Source: Chitinivibrio sp051745065 (lineage in GTDB: Bacteria; Fibrobacterota; Chitinivibrionia; Chitinivibrionales; Chitinivibrionaceae). Taken from it: 37,479 bases of DNA. The notes under the pieces were generated by a model that saw nothing but the letters and a program-made list of their open reading frames with translations, was not told the DNA's origin and made no database searches. Below, piece after piece: positions 24,050 through 32,150 of this stretch. Location of the stretch: positions 1 to 37,479 of the forward strand of contig JBNJDQ010000008.1 in NCBI GenBank assembly GCA_051745065.1, read 5' to 3'. The position numbers were made by a program, and so were the translations under genes. How positions within the stretch are numbered: position 1 is the stretch's first letter; the number at the start of each line of letters is the position of its first letter.

Positions 24050-25348
24050 CTACTGTACTTCCCATCCATCTTCGTCAGAAGCGGAGGTTTCTGAATCAGC
24101 GGAAGAAGATGCTGATGATCCACCAAAATCAACCGTCAAAGATGCCGCCAAACCGGAGGGGCCGGTCATAACATTGTTCCAATCACCGAAATCAGCCGCA
24201 ACGTCAACAGTGGCCCGGCCTTTGCTCAGGCCAAAACCGGACGTAAGGTTTACGCCGTTATAATCAGACGTAATGCTTTCATTATGATAGGACTCATCCT
24301 CAGTATCCTTATCATCGGTTACGTCAAGATTGTACGCATAGGCCAGACCGGCGCGGGGAGTAAATGTATCAAAGATCCAGAACCCTTCAACAGGCTTTTC
24401 AAAAGAGAGAGCAAAGGTATTCATCACATCGTTATCGCGATTGCGCGTATCCACTTCATTCTCACCTTCGGGCTCATCAACAGTTTTGTCGATAAAGATG
24501 CTGCCTACATACTCTGCCGCCCACTGAAGATCATCGCCGAGGGTGCCCACGAATCCGAGATTATAATCCCAGTAAATATCGCTGTGGGTGACGGTGCTTT
24601 TGTCTACCTCGCCGGGATCATTTTCCGTGGCGAAACGGTATTTTTCCAGCTGCCAGGCGGCACCGGCAACCATTTCCGCACGATTCATGGGCATGCGCAC
24701 CTGAAAACCGGCGTTCAAAGCAATACCGAGATCATCCTTGTACTCGGTTTTGGTATCGTCATTATCACCACCGTCATAGGTGGTTTCGCTGATGGAGCTC
24801 GCCTTGGGCAGCATGACACTCACATAGGGCTCCACAGAAGCGCCCTCACCGATAACAGCAGAGACCATCAGCCCCTTTGTAGACATGAGATCACGTTCAG
24901 TCTGCGTGGTGGTCACATCCCCTGACGTTGATTCATCAACACTTTTATTCCGATACATTTCGTACATCAGCTTAATACCGAGATCCACATTTCCCATATT
25001 GACGGCAAAAAGAATATTGGGAATTGAATTGACGGAATAATCGGATACACCGACGTAATTCTGCGCTTCAGTGTAAAAGCTGCCGCGCAGGACTGACCCT
25101 GTTGCCATCTCCGCACCGAGATAGATACTGTTGGAGATTTTTTTGGCCAGAAGGAAATTATAATCGCCGGATGTATTGGATGAAGCCTGTACCATATCCC
25201 CGTACTCCTCCATGAGCGCCGGATTCTCTTTAATATCGTTCATATCCCGCTGCGACATAGTGTTTAATGCATCGAGACGGGCGTTGTCCGCCCAGATTGC
25301 GGTCGCCGCAACCAGTGAAAGGGAGACCATTCTGATAAGATGTTTCAT
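24050..25348 (-). CDS. Predicted outer-membrane beta-barrel protein with acidic C-terminal tail
   Basis: The product is 432 residues from ATG 25348 (GGAG 6 nt upstream). A signal peptide ends near 'AIWA-DN' (~20). The mature start, 'ARLDALNTMSQRDMNDIKENPALMEEYG', has the pattern seen in outer-membrane proteins of FCB-group bacteria. The rest alternates short hydrophobic/aromatic strands with acidic loops, as in a beta-barrel. Instead of ending in an aromatic residue after the last strand ('LAASLTVDFGG'), it adds about 20 Ser/Asp/Glu residues ending in 'DEDGWEVQ'. It has a strong terminator and stands alone. The function, porin or adhesin, is unknown. Confidence 0.7.
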   Translation of the reverse strand: MKHLIRMVSLSLVAATAIWADNARLDALNTMSQRDMNDIKENPALMEEYGDMVQASSNTSGDYNFLLAKKISNSIYLGAEMATGSVLRGSFYTEAQNYVGVSDYSVNSIPNILFAVNMGNVDLGIKLMYEMYRNKSVDESTSGDVTTTQTERDLMSTKGLMVSAVIGEGASVEPYVSVMLPKASSISETTYDGGDNDDTKTEYKDDLGIALNAGFQVRMPMNRAEMVAGAAWQLEKYRFATENDPGEVDKSTVTHSDIYWDYNLGFVGTLGDDLQWAAEYVGSIFIDKTVDEPEGENEVDTRNRDNDVMNTFALSFEKPVEGFWIFDTFTPRAGLAYAYNLDVTDDKDTEDESYHNESITSDYNGVNLTSGFGLSKGRATVDVAADFGDWNNVMTGPSGLAASLTVDFGGSSASSSADSETSASDEDGWEVQ

Positions 25349-25484
25349 AAACAACTCCTTGTGTAAGTCATTACAGTAAATAGAGGTTAAACTAACTTCG
25401 AAAGAAATAAATTAAAAGACCATATGAAAACAACATTAAAATTATTTTTATGTAGAATTAATTTCCACAGGGGCTGAAACCAGC

Positions 25485-26033
25485 ATGAAAAAAATCAGAC
25501 AGCTTATGACGGATCAGGAAATTCGCCGCTCCCTGAACCGTATGTCCCACCAGATACTGGAAGAGAACAGGGATCTTTCCGCCCTTGCCCTCATCGGGAT
25601 TCAGACCCGGGGCATTTCTCTTTCGAAACGACTTGCTTCGATTATCGAAGGTCTCGAAAAACGCCCTGTTCCGCAGGGTATTCTCGACACATCCCTCTAC
25701 CGCGATGACTATCGCAGCGTGATTCCCGGGCACGGTCTGCGGGAAACGGATATCCCCTTTGATGTCAAAGACCGGGTCATTATACTGGTGGATGATGTTC
25801 TGCATACAGGGCGCACCGTGCGCGCCGCCCTTGATGCAATCATGGACATGGGACGTCCCCGGGCGGTAAAACTGGCTGTTCTTGCTGAAAGAGGGGGCAG
25901 AGAGATTCCCATACAGCCTGACTACACAGGGCAGCGGTTTTCAGCAGATGCGGACCACTCCATCGCCCTGCGTGTCTCCGACATTGATAATGAAGAAGAT
26001 TCGCTCTGGCTGACACAGAAGGAGGGGGCATAA
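25485..26033 (+). CDS. pyrR: PyrR bifunctional pyrimidine regulator / uracil phosphoribosyltransferase
   Basis: The product is 182 residues, typical for PyrR. PyrR binds pyr mRNA to promote attenuation and can also make UMP from uracil and PRPP. The PRPP-binding motif 'VIILVDDVLHTGRTVRAALDA' starts near 96. 'LALIGIQTRGISLSKRL' (~35) and 'LDTSLYRDD' (~68) are also family features. The stop codon overlaps the pyrB ATG by one base. I found no PyrR-binding loop or terminator/antiterminator in the 136 bp upstream, so the RNA target may lie elsewhere or be lost. Confidence 0.93.
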   Translation: MKKIRQLMTDQEIRRSLNRMSHQILEENRDLSALALIGIQTRGISLSKRLASIIEGLEKRPVPQGILDTSLYRDDYRSVIPGHGLRETDIPFDVKDRVIILVDDVLHTGRTVRAALDAIMDMGRPRAVKLAVLAERGGREIPIQPDYTGQRFSADADHSIALRVSDIDNEEDSLWLTQKEGA

Positions 26034-26959
26034 TGAGCCTTTCCATAAAACATCTTCTCGGCCTGCGCGAAACCCCTGCCGAAGATATCCGTACCATACT
26101 GGATACAGCGGATAATTTCTTTGATGTTCTGAAACGCGATATTAAAGTCGTCCCCACTCTGCGGGGCAAAACAATTGTCAATTTTTTCTATGAGAATTCA
26201 ACGCGGACGAAAATATCTTTTGAAATGGCAGAAAAACGCCTCTCCGCAAGTCCCCTGAATTTCTCCCGCTCCGGCTCCTCCGTCGCCAAGGGGGAAAACC
26301 TCAAAGACACAATTCAGAATATCGAAGCCATGAAAATCGACATGGTTGTCGTCCGTCATCAGAGCGCCGGAGTCCCGGCATTTCTCACCGAATGCACGGA
26401 TGCTGTCATTGTCAACGCCGGGGACGGCTACCACGAGCATCCCACGCAGGCGCTGCTTGATATTATGACAATCCGCCAGAAGCTGGGCAGACTTGCAGGA
26501 GTACGTGTAGCTATTATCGGGGATATCCTGCACAGCCGCGTGGCACGGTCCAATGTATGGGCCATGCAGAAACTGGGTATGCATCCGGTGCTCTGCGGCC
26601 CATCAACACTTCTTCCGCAGGACCGGGCGGCCCTGGACTGCGAAATAACCACCTCCGTCAACGAAGCCATTGCCGAGGCCGATGTCATTATGCTCCTTCG
26701 GCCTCAGCTGGAACGGCAGAACAGAGGGCTCTTCCCCACCCTTCGTGAATACCGGAAACTCTTCGGTATCGATCGGGATGCCATGAAACATGCACGGCAG
26801 GATGCCCTGATTATGCATCCGGGACCAATCAACCGCGGCGTAGAACTTTCATCGGAAATCGCTGACAGCAGCAATTCTGTAATACTGGACCAGGTCACCA
26901 ACGGACTCGCCACACGCATGGCGGTCCTCTATCTCCTTGGAGGAGGCGAAAATGGATAA
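26033..26959 (+). CDS. pyrB: Aspartate carbamoyltransferase, catalytic chain
   Basis: The product is 308 residues; the enzyme joins carbamoyl phosphate and aspartate in the first committed step of pyrimidine synthesis. The carbamoyl-phosphate loop is 'FFYENSTRTKISFE' (~50). 'VVRHQSAGVP' (~104) and 'NAGDGYHEHPTQALLDI' (~127) carry further phosphate and active-site residues. 'MLLRPQLER' (~223) and 'MHPGPINRGVEL' (~260) form the aspartate domain. GGAGGGGG in the pyrR end serves as ribosome site. It overlaps pyrC by 8 nt. No pyrI regulatory chain is present. Confidence 0.96.
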   Translation: MSLSIKHLLGLRETPAEDIRTILDTADNFFDVLKRDIKVVPTLRGKTIVNFFYENSTRTKISFEMAEKRLSASPLNFSRSGSSVAKGENLKDTIQNIEAMKIDMVVVRHQSAGVPAFLTECTDAVIVNAGDGYHEHPTQALLDIMTIRQKLGRLAGVRVAIIGDILHSRVARSNVWAMQKLGMHPVLCGPSTLLPQDRAALDCEITTSVNEAIAEADVIMLLRPQLERQNRGLFPTLREYRKLFGIDRDAMKHARQDALIMHPGPINRGVELSSEIADSSNSVILDQVTNGLATRMAVLYLLGGGENG

Positions 26960-28289
26960 ACATTACACCGGGCAAACAGCAACCCTGACCGGACGAAAAG
27001 AAAAAATACTGATAACGGGCGGACGGGTTATAGACCCAAAACAGAATATGGACGTCATTGCAGACATTGCCGTGGAAAACGGGAAAATACTTGCCGTTGA
27101 AACGATCCCCACCGACTTTACTCCGGATCGTACCATTAACGCAACAGGGAAGTGGGTCAGCCCGGGACTGATTGATATTCACGTTCATCTTCGCGAGCCC
27201 GGCGGCGAAAACAAAGAAACCATAGAGACCGGTACACGCGCAGCTGCGGCTGGAGGGTTCACGGGGGTTGCCTGCATGCCCAACACAAACCCGATTACTG
27301 ACACGGAACAGAAGATCCGCTATATCAAACAGCGCAGCAGAAATCTCCCATCCCGCGTCTACCCTGTGGGCTCTATGACAAAAGGACTTTCCGGCGAAGA
27401 GATCGCTCCCTACGGCGAGATGATTCAGGCCGGTGCCGTGGCAGTTTCCGACGACGGAAAATCGATCTACCGCTCGGATATGCTGAAGAATGCGGTCAAT
27501 TATGCAAAGATGTTCAATATCCCCGTGCTGTGCCATTGTGAAGATAAAGATCTTGCAAATGGTGCCATGAACGAATCCGCCGAATCAACCCGACTGGGGA
27601 TTCCGGGCATTCCCGCGATATCCGAAGATATCGATGTTGCCCGGCATATTATGATTGCCGAATACACCAACACTCCGGTTCATATCTGCCATGTATCCAG
27701 TGCAGGAGCACTGGACCAGATTCGACGTGCCAAAGAACGGAGCATCCCCGTAACCGCCGAAACAGCACCCCATTATTTCACCTACACCGATGCGGATGTT
27801 GAATACAATACGTACCGGAAAATGAATCCGCCCCTGCGCGGCAAAAAAGATTATGAAGCGATCCTCGCGGCTCTGCGCGACGGCACCCTCGATGCGATTG
27901 CCTCGGACCATGCCCCCCATACGATCGAGGACAAAGACGGGGCCTTTGATACGGCGGCTTTTGGTGTCGTCGGGCTTGAAACAACGGTTGGCGTAGCCCT
28001 GACGGAGCTTGTGCATACACACATACTGACGCCGAGCGAGCTTATCAGCAAACTTTCCACTGTTCCGGCACAGATCATCAAAACCGAAGGCGGTTCCCTT
28101 GCCCCTGCAACTCCTGCGGATATTACAATCATTGACCCCGACTGTGAATGGGTCGTGGATCCGCAGCTCTTTTTCTCCAAAGGTATCAACAGCGCCTTTA
28201 CGGGAAAAGCCCTGCGCGGACGAACTGATACAACCATCCTTGACGGAGAGATTGTTTACACATTGAATAATTTGGCAAAAACTTCGTAA
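26952..28289 (+). CDS. pyrC: Dihydroorotase
   Basis: The product is 445 residues, the long class I dihydroorotase, a zinc enzyme that closes carbamoyl aspartate to dihydroorotate. Zinc ligands and substrate sites are intact: 'DIHVHLREPGGENKET' (~77), 'CHCEDKDL' (~192), 'HICHVSSAGALDQI' (~242), 'TAETAPHYF' (~268) and 'AIASDHAPHT' with the catalytic Asp (~315). The start at ATG 26952, with GGAGGAGG 5 nt upstream, overlaps pyrB by 8 nt; the TTG at 26937 is unlikely. All key residues are present, so it is an active enzyme and not the inactive pyrC' form. Confidence 0.95.
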   Translation: MDKHYTGQTATLTGRKEKILITGGRVIDPKQNMDVIADIAVENGKILAVETIPTDFTPDRTINATGKWVSPGLIDIHVHLREPGGENKETIETGTRAAAAGGFTGVACMPNTNPITDTEQKIRYIKQRSRNLPSRVYPVGSMTKGLSGEEIAPYGEMIQAGAVAVSDDGKSIYRSDMLKNAVNYAKMFNIPVLCHCEDKDLANGAMNESAESTRLGIPGIPAISEDIDVARHIMIAEYTNTPVHICHVSSAGALDQIRRAKERSIPVTAETAPHYFTYTDADVEYNTYRKMNPPLRGKKDYEAILAALRDGTLDAIASDHAPHTIEDKDGAFDTAAFGVVGLETTVGVALTELVHTHILTPSELISKLSTVPAQIIKTEGGSLAPATPADITIIDPDCEWVVDPQLFFSKGINSAFTGKALRGRTDTTILDGEIVYTLNNLAKTS

Positions 28290-28301
28290 CAAGTGTATAT
28301 T
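28272..28301 (+). promoter_or_regulatory. Probable promoter of the metal-uptake operon
   Basis: TTGGCA (28272-28277), 18 nt, TATATT (28296-28301) begins inside the end of pyrC. Transcription would start near 28308, about 27 nt before the first start codon. Confidence 0.5.
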
Positions 28302-28303
28302 AC

Positions 28304-28318
28304 TGTTGATATTAAACA
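28304..28318. promoter_or_regulatory. Zur/Fur-like palindrome at the metal operon start site
   Basis: TGTTGATATTAAACA has perfect TGTT/AACA outer arms and further symmetric bases inside. It agrees with the gammaproteobacterial Zur core TGTTATAATATAACA at 10 of 15 positions by eye. It covers the predicted start site, where zinc repressors usually bind. Confidence 0.45.
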
Positions 28319-28334
28319 TAAAGAGAGGCGCTTC

Positions 28335-28832
28335 ATGCTTAAAAAATCATTCCTTCTGTTTTCAATTCTGTTATGCACCCTTTCGGCACACGGCGTACTG
28401 CTTCTTGCTGAACCTGCCGGTGACAGTGTTTATATTGAGGCCGGACTTTCTTCAGGAAAAGCCCCGGGCGGTGCGGAAATCATCCTTTCGGAAAGGGCAA
28501 CGGGGCGTCCTCTCTGGAATGGGCCGCTCCCGGAATCCGGGCATCTTACGGTTGAAATGCCCGATGCACCGTACACAGTCTCCATTAAGCTGGATGATGC
28601 CCATACAAAAACTGTCAACGGCCCCCGTGCGCAGGACGTTACCCCCGATGACTCTGCAAAAGGAAAAGCTGACACAGTGGTAGAGCCTCCCCTTAAAAGC
28701 GAAGGCGCATCATCTGCGCAGACCTCAGAGTCTACAACGGATCAGGGCGGCTTCTCTTTTCGACTGACCCTGATTCTCCTTGCAGCAAGTCTTTTGGTCG
28801 GTTTTTTTGTCGGCACCCGGAAAAAGGGCTGA
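28335..28832 (+). CDS. Exported, membrane-anchored protein resembling NikL/CbiL-type metal-transport accessory proteins
   Basis: The product is 165 residues from ATG 28335 (AGAGG upstream). The signal peptide (~1-19) ends close to 'SAHGV', leaving a histidine near the mature N-terminus. A beta-rich domain (~20-95) has the flow of NikL/carboxypeptidase-regulatory-like folds ('GAEIILSERATGRPLWNG'). A Ser/Thr/Pro-rich linker (~98-138) follows. A C-terminal membrane helix (~140-160) ends in 'TRKKG'. In nickel ECF systems, NikL-like proteins sit beside the transporter and present metal. Here the neighbour is an ABC-type zinc/manganese system, so the assignment is by resemblance and context only. 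Confidence 0.55.
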   Translation: MLKKSFLLFSILLCTLSAHGVLLLAEPAGDSVYIEAGLSSGKAPGGAEIILSERATGRPLWNGPLPESGHLTVEMPDAPYTVSIKLDDAHTKTVNGPRAQDVTPDDSAKGKADTVVEPPLKSEGASSAQTSESTTDQGGFSFRLTLILLAASLLVGFFVGTRKKG

Positions 28833-28835
28833 TCC

Positions 28836-29477
28836 ATGACGGTTATTGAGGTTCACCCGGCTGATCAAAAGAAAGAAACCCTGACGGTTTCACTCGTATC
28901 TGCGGGCATCATCCTGCTCGCTGCATTGCTGATCTTTATCCGCGGCATAGAGAGTCCTTCCAGCCTGAAGCTGAAGAAGCATCAGCGCAATGCCTCGGAA
29001 GTCCTGAACAAAGTTGAATGGAAAAAATACTCCGATCTGTACACGGAAGGAGTCAACGAGATCATGAATTCCTTTGAGCAGGGGCTTGCCCAAAGCGGTT
29101 CATTCAACTGGCCCACCATAAAGGAACTTGCAAGTGACATTATTCCTCCGTTTGAAAAAGTATCCCTTCAGTCAAACCGCGGGAATTATTCATGGCAGCT
29201 GCAGACCATGGATACGAAGCATTTCATCCGGGCATTGTACAAAGGCAGAAGTTCAACTCCCGATAAATACGGTTCATTTATTCTCATGATTGAATTCTAT
29301 AAAAATATGGACGGAACCCTTGCCGTCCCTCCGGGCAAGGAAAAGCCCTACACGATCTGGTACCGCCAGGGCAAACTGAACCTGCCCCCGGATATCAGTG
29401 AGGGAACCTTAATCAAATCCGACTGGGTTGAACTGATTAATCAAACGGGCAAGAAAGAGCGAAAGAAAGGCAACTGA
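28836..29477 (+). CDS. Unknown membrane-anchored protein of the metal-uptake operon
   Basis: The product is 213 residues and I do not recognise the family. A short N-terminus is followed by one membrane helix (~18-37), with the remaining ~175 residues probably periplasmic. There is a helical lysine-rich part (~45-85), then a mixed domain with 'NRGNYSWQLQTMDTKHFIRALY' (split: ~113-134), 'GSFILMIEFYKNMDG' (~145) and 'KPYTIWYRQGKLNLPPD' (~170), and a basic tail. It starts 3 nt after the previous gene and ends 1 nt before the binding-protein gene, so it belongs to the operon. A role in metal delivery or transporter assembly is inference. Confidence 0.75.
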   Translation: MTVIEVHPADQKKETLTVSLVSAGIILLAALLIFIRGIESPSSLKLKKHQRNASEVLNKVEWKKYSDLYTEGVNEIMNSFEQGLAQSGSFNWPTIKELASDIIPPFEKVSLQSNRGNYSWQLQTMDTKHFIRALYKGRSSTPDKYGSFILMIEFYKNMDGTLAVPPGKEKPYTIWYRQGKLNLPPDISEGTLIKSDWVELINQTGKKERKKGN

Positions 29478-29478
29478 T

Positions 29479-30366
29479 ATGAGATTAAACACCACTGCCC
29501 TGCTGCTGATGTTCTGTACGGTTTTTACCGCATGGACTGAAAAAATTACTATCGGCGTTGCGTTACGCCCCTACTACAGCTTTGCTGAAAATATTGCCCG
29601 TGACAGGGCCGAAGTTGTCAGTTTAACCGACGGTGTGAACCCTCATTCCTACAAGGCAACCACCAAAGATATCACGCGAATAAAAGACCTTGACGTAGTC
29701 ATCCTCAACGGTATCGGCCACGATGATTTTGCAGAGGAAATGCTGAACGCTGCCGGTATCATCGACTCAGTCACCATTATTTATGCCAACGACAACGTTC
29801 CTCTGATACCACAGTCAGTAAATACAGATGTGCTGAACTCCCACACTTTTGTATCAATATCAACATCAATCAGCCAAATCTATGAAATAGCCCGGCGCCT
29901 CGGCGAGGCTGACCCGGAGAATGCCGACTATTACCGTAAAAATGCCGGTGAATACACCCAAAAACTGCGCAAACTGAAGTTTAAATACCTCAAAGAGGTT
30001 AATAAAATCGGTGGCACGGACATCTCCTGTGCAACAACGCACGGCGGCTATTCCTATCTTCTGCAGGAATTCGGCATCACCGTCAATGCTGTCCTTGAGC
30101 CATCCCACGGTCTTAAACCCTCAGCCTCAAAGTTAAAAGGCATCATCAACATCATAGAGGATCGTAACATTAAGATTGTTTTCTCGGAAAATGATTACGC
30201 AGATCCTTTCATAAAAATACTTGAAGATGAAACCGATATCACGGCGATACCACTCTCCCACCTCTCAGCGGGAGATTTTAGTGCAGATCATTTTGAAAAA
30301 TGGATGGAGTTTAATTTGCAACAAGTTGTTAAAGCTCTGAAAATCGCTAAAGGGGCGACCTCATGA
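29479..30366 (+). CDS. ABC transporter periplasmic metal-binding protein, zinc/manganese type
   Basis: The product is 295 residues with a signal peptide (~1-19). It is a cluster A-I (ZnuA/TroA-like) binding protein. Candidate metal ligands are His56 in 'VNPHSYK', His122 in 'LNSHTF', His188 in 'TTHGGYSY' and an acidic residue near 237 in 'FSENDYAD'. Three histidines plus one acid suggest zinc or manganese. The histidine-rich loop of many ZnuA proteins is absent. A long central helix (~150-175) separates the two lobes. The stop overlaps the ATPase ATG (ATGA). The metal itself cannot be decided from sequence. Confidence 0.85.
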   Translation: MRLNTTALLLMFCTVFTAWTEKITIGVALRPYYSFAENIARDRAEVVSLTDGVNPHSYKATTKDITRIKDLDVVILNGIGHDDFAEEMLNAAGIIDSVTIIYANDNVPLIPQSVNTDVLNSHTFVSISTSISQIYEIARRLGEADPENADYYRKNAGEYTQKLRKLKFKYLKEVNKIGGTDISCATTHGGYSYLLQEFGITVNAVLEPSHGLKPSASKLKGIINIIEDRNIKIVFSENDYADPFIKILEDETDITAIPLSHLSAGDFSADHFEKWMEFNLQQVVKALKIAKGATS

Positions 30367-31064
30367 ATAAAGGACCGCAGATTACCACGGATAATCTATC
30401 AGTCTCTTTCGGCTCCAACAACGTTCTCGATAAGATTGACTTTCGGGCTGACCCGGGACAGGTTCATGCGATTATCGGCCCAAACGGCAGCGGTAAGACA
30501 ACTTTTATCAAGTCCATTCTTGGCCAGATCAATCACAGCGGTACAATACGAATCCATTGGCCCAAAGAGCCCGGAACAGTGGGATACATGCCACAAACCA
30601 TCGCTATTGACAATACGGTACCCCTGACAGTTCTGGACTACATTGCGATCTGCATCCAAAAAAAACCGGCTATATTCGGTCTTTCAAAGGAACACCGCCG
30701 TGAGGTTGACCGCATACTGGAACTTTTGCACCTGAGTGACAAAAAGAAGTACATGTTTTCGGAGCTTTCCGGCGGAGAACGGCAACGGGTCCTGTTTTCC
30801 CAGGCTCTGATCCCCGATCCGGATCTTCTTATTCTTGATGAACCGATGAATAATGTTGATCGTGCCGGGGCCGGTGTATTTTCAGAAACAATTTATGCAA
30901 TGCGTGATCGCGGCTGCACCATTATCTGGATACACCATGATCTGGAAGAGGTTCGTGAAAAAGCCGACCAAGTCAGCTGTTTCAACCGCAATCTTCTCTT
31001 TACCGGCCCACCTTCCGAGGTGATGGATGATTCCCATATCTTACGGATTTTTTCTGCACGATAG
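30363..31064 (+). CDS. ABC transporter ATP-binding protein, zinc/manganese type
   Basis: The product is 233 residues. Walker A 'GPNGSGKTT' (~39), Q loop 'GYMPQ' (~77), signature 'LSGGERQRVLFSQAL' (~136), Walker B 'LLILDEP' (~157) and the switch histidine 'IIWIHHDLEEV' (~190) are all present. It energises the permease that follows. It overlaps the binding-protein gene by 4 nt and is separated from the permease start by 20 nt. Confidence 0.92.
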   Translation: MNKGPQITTDNLSVSFGSNNVLDKIDFRADPGQVHAIIGPNGSGKTTFIKSILGQINHSGTIRIHWPKEPGTVGYMPQTIAIDNTVPLTVLDYIAICIQKKPAIFGLSKEHRREVDRILELLHLSDKKKYMFSELSGGERQRVLFSQALIPDPDLLILDEPMNNVDRAGAGVFSETIYAMRDRGCTIIWIHHDLEEVREKADQVSCFNRNLLFTGPPSEVMDDSHILRIFSAR

Positions 31065-31084
31065 TTTTTTTGACAGGAGCAGCA

Positions 31085-31972
31085 GTGGATTTTATATTTG
31101 ATTTTATTCGCCATACAATACAGCAGCTTGTACAGGCCGGACTTCTTCCGGACTCCCTCAAGTATACCTTCGTGATCAACGCCCTTCTCGCGGCACTCTT
31201 TGCCGGACCGGTTCTCGGTTTTATCGGAACCATTGTCGTATCCAAGCGAATGGCCTTCTTTTCCTCGGCAATCGGTAACGCGGCACTCACGGGGATTGCC
31301 ATCGGGATTCTCCTGGGAGAACCGCTTGCATCACCGTATATATCTCTCTTCTCCTTTGCCATTCTTTTTGCAATATTCCTCAATTTCATCCGCCATCGAA
31401 CCAACATGTCCAACGACACACTTATCGGGGTATTTCTGGCCTCATCCCTTGCCGTGGGGTCAACCCTGATGCTTGCCATAACCCGTGATATTAATCTGCA
31501 CACTCTCGATAAATATCTGTTCGGAAATATCCTGACCCTCACCCAGGGTGACCTGACGCTGCTTTTTTTTACAGCCCTGGCAACGCTCCTTGCAGGAATA
31601 CTCTTATTCAACAGCATTCTTCTGTCGGGGCTGAATCCGGCCCTTGCAAAGGTTCGGGGAGTACCGGTAACCCTGATCAATTACTTTTTTGTTATCCTGA
31701 TTGCGTTGGTAACTGTTGCCTCTGTAAAGGTAATCGGCGCCGTTCTTGTGGAAGCACTTCTGGTTATTCCCGCCGCAGCGGCATCAAATCTGAGCCGCTC
31801 CCTGAAGAGTTTTGCAATATTAAGCACAATCTTTGCAACAATCAGTGCGGCCACAGGTATTATTCTTCCGGCCGAACTTGAGCTCAATATTCCTTCGGGC
31901 GGTGCAATTATTATCTGTGCCACCATTCTTTTTATACTGACATTCTATGTAAAACTCCTTAAGAAATTTTAA
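31085..31972 (+). CDS. ABC transporter permease, ABC-3 (ZnuB) family
   Basis: The product is 295 residues from GTG 31085 (GGAG 5 nt upstream; TTG 31070 is less likely). It has about eight hydrophobic helices. The family pattern is seen in 'GFIGTIVVSKRMAFFSSAIGN' (split near 45-65), 'LFGNILTLTQGDL' (~150) and 'VKVIGAVLVEALLVIPAAAA' (~213), the ABC-3 signature. It forms the membrane channel of the metal importer. One nucleotide separates its stop from the next small gene. Confidence 0.93.
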   Translation: MDFIFDFIRHTIQQLVQAGLLPDSLKYTFVINALLAALFAGPVLGFIGTIVVSKRMAFFSSAIGNAALTGIAIGILLGEPLASPYISLFSFAILFAIFLNFIRHRTNMSNDTLIGVFLASSLAVGSTLMLAITRDINLHTLDKYLFGNILTLTQGDLTLLFFTALATLLAGILLFNSILLSGLNPALAKVRGVPVTLINYFFVILIALVTVASVKVIGAVLVEALLVIPAAAASNLSRSLKSFAILSTIFATISAATGIILPAELELNIPSGGAIIICATILFILTFYVKLLKKF

Positions 31973-31973
31973 T

Positions 31974-32150
31974 ATGTACATTGCAACGGGCATACTTTTT
32001 TTACTCATCATTACAATAATGATACTGCACATCATTCTGAAAAGCAACAGTATCGGAAAGCGGCTCACTGCAGTACGGGAACGAACGGAAGCCCACTACC
32101 GAAAGAATGAAGAAACAACGGAAACAACACAGGGGAACAATAATGAGTAG
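31974..32150 (+). CDS. Small 58-residue membrane protein
   Basis: An ATG 1 nt after the permease stop opens a frame of 58 codons. The translation has a hydrophobic helix (~3-22, 'IATGILFLLIITIMILHIIL'), then a basic segment 'RLTAVRERTEAHYRK' and a Thr/Glu/Asn-rich end. Its stop overlaps the hisB start by 8 nt (ATGAGTAG). The tight fit at both ends suggests a real gene in the operon. There is no good ribosome site, so it may depend on coupling to the permease. No family is recognised. It is short enough to be missed by automatic annotation. Confidence 0.6.
   Translation: MYIATGILFLLIITIMILHIILKSNSIGKRLTAVRERTEAHYRKNEETTETTQGNNNE

Noticed and set aside
27585..28319. A 244-codon minus-strand frame opposite pyrC
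   Set aside because: The opposite strand encodes a complete dihydroorotase with its metal ligands; the antisense translation has no domain.
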